DNA of 64,000 nucleotides from NCBI RefSeq assembly GCF_016862175.1, contig NZ_BOML01000027.1:1-64000 (forward strand), given 5' to 3'. Origin of the DNA: Paractinoplanes durhamensis (GTDB lineage: Bacteria; Actinomycetota; Actinomycetes; Mycobacteriales; Micromonosporaceae). A program made the position numbers and the translations under genes. Below are positions 62,216 through 64,000 of this stretch, one piece after another; the first letter of the stretch is position 1; every line of letters starts with the position of its first letter. The notes under the pieces are model-generated. The model was not told the DNA's origin. It was given only the letters and a program-made list of their open reading frames with translations, and did no database searches.

Positions 62216-63517
62216 CTACGCGGCGGCGTCCACGGTCGCCAGCAGCTCAGGGCGGGTTGGGCCCGGCAAGGGGTAGCGGATTCCCTTGTCGGGGACCTTC
62301 ACCTCTGGGGTGAGGGTCAGCATGCTCGCCGTGGCTATCTGGGCGCGGGTCGCCTCCGCGTCGCCGGCGGCGGCCGCGGCGTAGAGGGCCCGGGCTCCGA
62401 ACCAATCAGGGTCGTCCGGCTCGTAAGGGATGCCGTTCACGTCCGCGTCGACCTCAGCGATGCGGTGGCGGTCGAACCAGACGGTTGCTCGATACCACGG
62501 TTCGATCTCGGCGGCGGTGTGGTCGGTGAAGGACGCGGGCAGGCCTGCTCGCAGCACGTCGCGCAGGAGTTGGGCGTGCAGCAGGCCCATCGTGGCGCCT
62601 CGGCCCACTGACGGATTGGTGCAGCAGGCGGCGTCACCCACCGCTACCACGCCGGGCGTGGTCACCCTGCGCCACCGGTCGACCAGGCCGCCCATCACTT
62701 CCACGCCGGTCAGCGGGGTCCCGGAGTCCCAGGGCGCGGCGATCGGGTACTGGGCCAGCACGGCCGACCAAACCGCCGGGTCGCGCAGGGCGCGCAAGGG
62801 CTTGTCGCGGGTGCTGGTCACGAAGCCGACCGCCCACGTGTTGTTGTCGCCGGGCAGGGTGAGGATGGACAGCGAGTCGTGGTATTGCAGCAGCGGGCCG
62901 CGGACTTCCGGCCGTTCGCCCTGGAAGTGCCGCATGTAGTAGACGAAGCCGGCGTCGTCGCGCTCCTCGGCCGGTGCGGGCAGACCGGCCGCCTCCAGCC
63001 ACGACGGGAGGGCCGAGCGCCGGCCGCCGCAGTCGACGACCAGGTCGGCGAGGAGTTTGTCGCCGTCACCCAGGCGTACCCCCGCAACTCGATCGCCCTG
63101 CGTGACCAGACCGGTGACCGTGACCCCTCGTCGCAGGGTGAGACCCGGTGTCTCGGCCGCCTCGGCGGCCAGCGCCGCCTCCAAGATCGGACGGCGCGCG
63201 GTGAGCGTCTCGAAACGCGAATCTGACGGTACGGGCGGGAGCGCCGCCGCGAAGTTGAACCGCACCCCGCCCGCGGCGGCCAGCCTGTCCAGCACGGACG
63301 GCAACTCGGCGGACATGACCGCGTGCCACCGCGGCAGCATGATGTGGGCCAGCCGGAACTGGGTGACACCGGGGCGCTCCCACTCCTCCCACTCCCGGCC
63401 GGGGGTGGCGCAGCCGTCGTCGCGGTCGAGGAGGGTGACCTGGTGGCCGTCGCGGGCCAGGAGCATGGCGCAGGAGAGGCCGGTGAGGCCGGCACCGAGA
63501 ACGAGAATGTCAGTCAT
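62216..63517 (-). CDS. FAD-dependent oxidoreductase (aromatic-hydroxylase-like fold)
   Basis: A 433-residue flavoprotein. G-A-G-L-T-G at 9-14 binds FAD, E-x-R-R-P-I-L-E near 110 and G-D-A-A-C-C-T-N-P near 295-303 complete the para-hydroxybenzoate-hydroxylase-type site (D-A-x-x-x-x-P with G). Substrate unknown; it may hydroxylate or oxidise a small molecule. ATG at 63517 is preferred. The following gene on the same strand ends 27 bp upstream, so the two may form an operon. Confidence 0.82.
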   Translation of the reverse strand: MTDILVLGAGLTGLSCAMLLARDGHQVTLLDRDDGCATPGREWEEWERPGVTQFRLAHIMLPRWHAVMSAELPSVLDRLAAAGGVRFNFAAALPPVPSDSRFETLTARRPILEAALAAEAAETPGLTLRRGVTVTGLVTQGDRVAGVRLGDGDKLLADLVVDCGGRRSALPSWLEAAGLPAPAEERDDAGFVYYMRHFQGERPEVRGPLLQYHDSLSILTLPGDNNTWAVGFVTSTRDKPLRALRDPAVWSAVLAQYPIAAPWDSGTPLTGVEVMGGLVDRWRRVTTPGVVAVGDAACCTNPSVGRGATMGLLHAQLLRDVLRAGLPASFTDHTAAEIEPWYRATVWFDRHRIAEVDADVNGIPYEPDDPDWFGARALYAAAAAGDAEATRAQIATASMLTLTPEVKVPDKGIRYPLPGPTRPELLATVDAAA

Positions 63518-63544
63518 GCCGGTCAGCAAAGCCCGGGAGACTGC

Positions 63545-64000
63545 TCACTCTCCAGGTCGAACGGTGCTCACTTCCGGGTCGCATTCGTTCGCCCACAGCA
63601 CCTCGATCAGTCGGTCGATCGCCTTCGCGAGCCGCCGCCGGTAGGTGCTGAACGGCAGCCCGAGCACCTCGGCCGCCGCTTCCTGACTGGCGGCCGGGCG
63701 CAGATACGTGCGATTGAGTACGGCGTACAGGGCCGCGCCCTTGGGCTCGGCGGCGATCGCGGACATGGCCGCCTCGACCTCGGCGATGCTCAGCCCGCCG
63801 GGCCGGTCCGGGCGGCGCAGGTCGCGCAGGCCCTGCCGGACCGCCCGGTCGAATGCGGCCCGGGTCGGCGCCGGCGGTCGCAGCAGGTCGGCCGGGGGTG
63901 GGCCGTGGCCGCCGGAGTGTTCGCGCTCGTTCATCAACTCGAGCCACGCCTCGACCGGCAGCCGCCGCCAGTCCATCCCGAAGCCGACGTGCCGCCGCCC
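63545..64000 (-). CDS. C-terminal part of a gene cut by the window end
   Basis: The last 151 residues of a protein whose start is beyond the window. The first visible residues are G-R-R-H-V-G-F-G-M-D-W, and it continues with R-L-P-V-E-A-W-L-E-L-M-N-E-R-E-H, P-P-A-D-L-L-R-P-P and a helical end in which E-V-L-G-L-P-F-S-T-Y-R-R-R-L looks like a helix-turn-helix. I know this region from actinomycete ATP-binding regulators but cannot name the family. Probably the first gene of an operon with the oxidoreductase. Confidence 0.6.
   Translation of the reverse strand, partial: GRRHVGFGMDWRRLPVEAWLELMNEREHSGGHGPPPADLLRPPAPTRAAFDRAVRQGLRDLRRPDRPGGLSIAEVEAAMSAIAAEPKGAALYAVLNRTYLRPAASQEAAAEVLGLPFSTYRRRLAKAIDRLIEVLWANECDPEVSTVRPGE

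Overview
The window is very G+C-rich bacterial DNA with codon third positions almost always G or C, many GTG starts, leaderless-looking promoters and families typical of filamentous actinomycetes: a SARP-type AAA regulator, an ECF sigma factor with a propeller-bearing partner, secreted polysaccharide hydrolases, an LCP wall enzyme and a ChvE/Ggu sugar transporter. The best guess is a Micromonosporaceae chromosome (Actinoplanes-like). This is inferred from family content and style, not from a marker gene. I saw no rRNA, tRNA or CRISPR array.

Layout. 1-90: a 15-bp tandem repeat at the window edge. 0.1-9.4 kb: quinone oxidoreductase, large SARP/AfsR regulator, DUF998 membrane protein and a lipoprotein, then a scar (6.3-7.4 kb) where a lower-GC gene lies between two gene remnants, then a MarR regulator with a MATE exporter. 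9.5-22.6 kb: GH95 fucosidase, lipoproteins, a Baeyer-Villiger-type flavin monooxygenase in an apparent operon with a small acidic peptide carrying a duplicated motif, two divergent pentapeptide-repeat proteins, a hydrolase, a GMC oxidoreductase, a pectate lyase and several secreted proteins. 22.6-28 kb: an accessory island with lower-GC genes, a truncated IS5-family transposase, three copies of an intergenic repeat, an SMI1/KNR4 (SUKH) gene bracketed by two long direct repeats, and an 81-bp palindromic insertion with an apparent 5-bp target duplication.

27.9-32.9 kb: a complete multiple-sugar ABC transporter (permease, ATPase, binding lipoprotein) with a perfect LacI-type operator upstream and a regulator beyond it. 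33-39.3 kb: a signalling block on the minus strand: two membrane diguanylate cyclases flank a pair of overlapping MEDS-domain genes, one with an anti-sigma-type ATPase and one with a STAS domain, followed by an LCP protein. 39.5-46.4 kb: plus-strand glycosyltransferases, alpha-galactosidase, HEAT-repeat protein, ECF sigma factor with membrane partner, and SurE. 46.4-48.7 kb: a two-gene operon probably connected with glycan or surface chemistry. 48.8-51.4 kb: an unusually short Rho factor with its own promoter and leader, and a MarR regulator with a glycolipid-binding-like protein. 51.4-64 kb: a large secreted beta-helix protein, coupled unknown genes, a MetE-like enzyme, a degraded gene, GNAT, aminotransferase, RraA-like, LURP-one-like, TetR, a 2-hydroxyacid dehydrogenase, an FAD oxidoreductase and a gene cut by the window end.

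The most interesting points are the peptide/monooxygenase/pentapeptide-repeat neighbourhood (13.8-15.5 kb), the repeat-bracketed SUKH module with the nested palindromic insertion (25.7-28.0 kb), the doubled MEDS partner-switch pair, and the short Rho.
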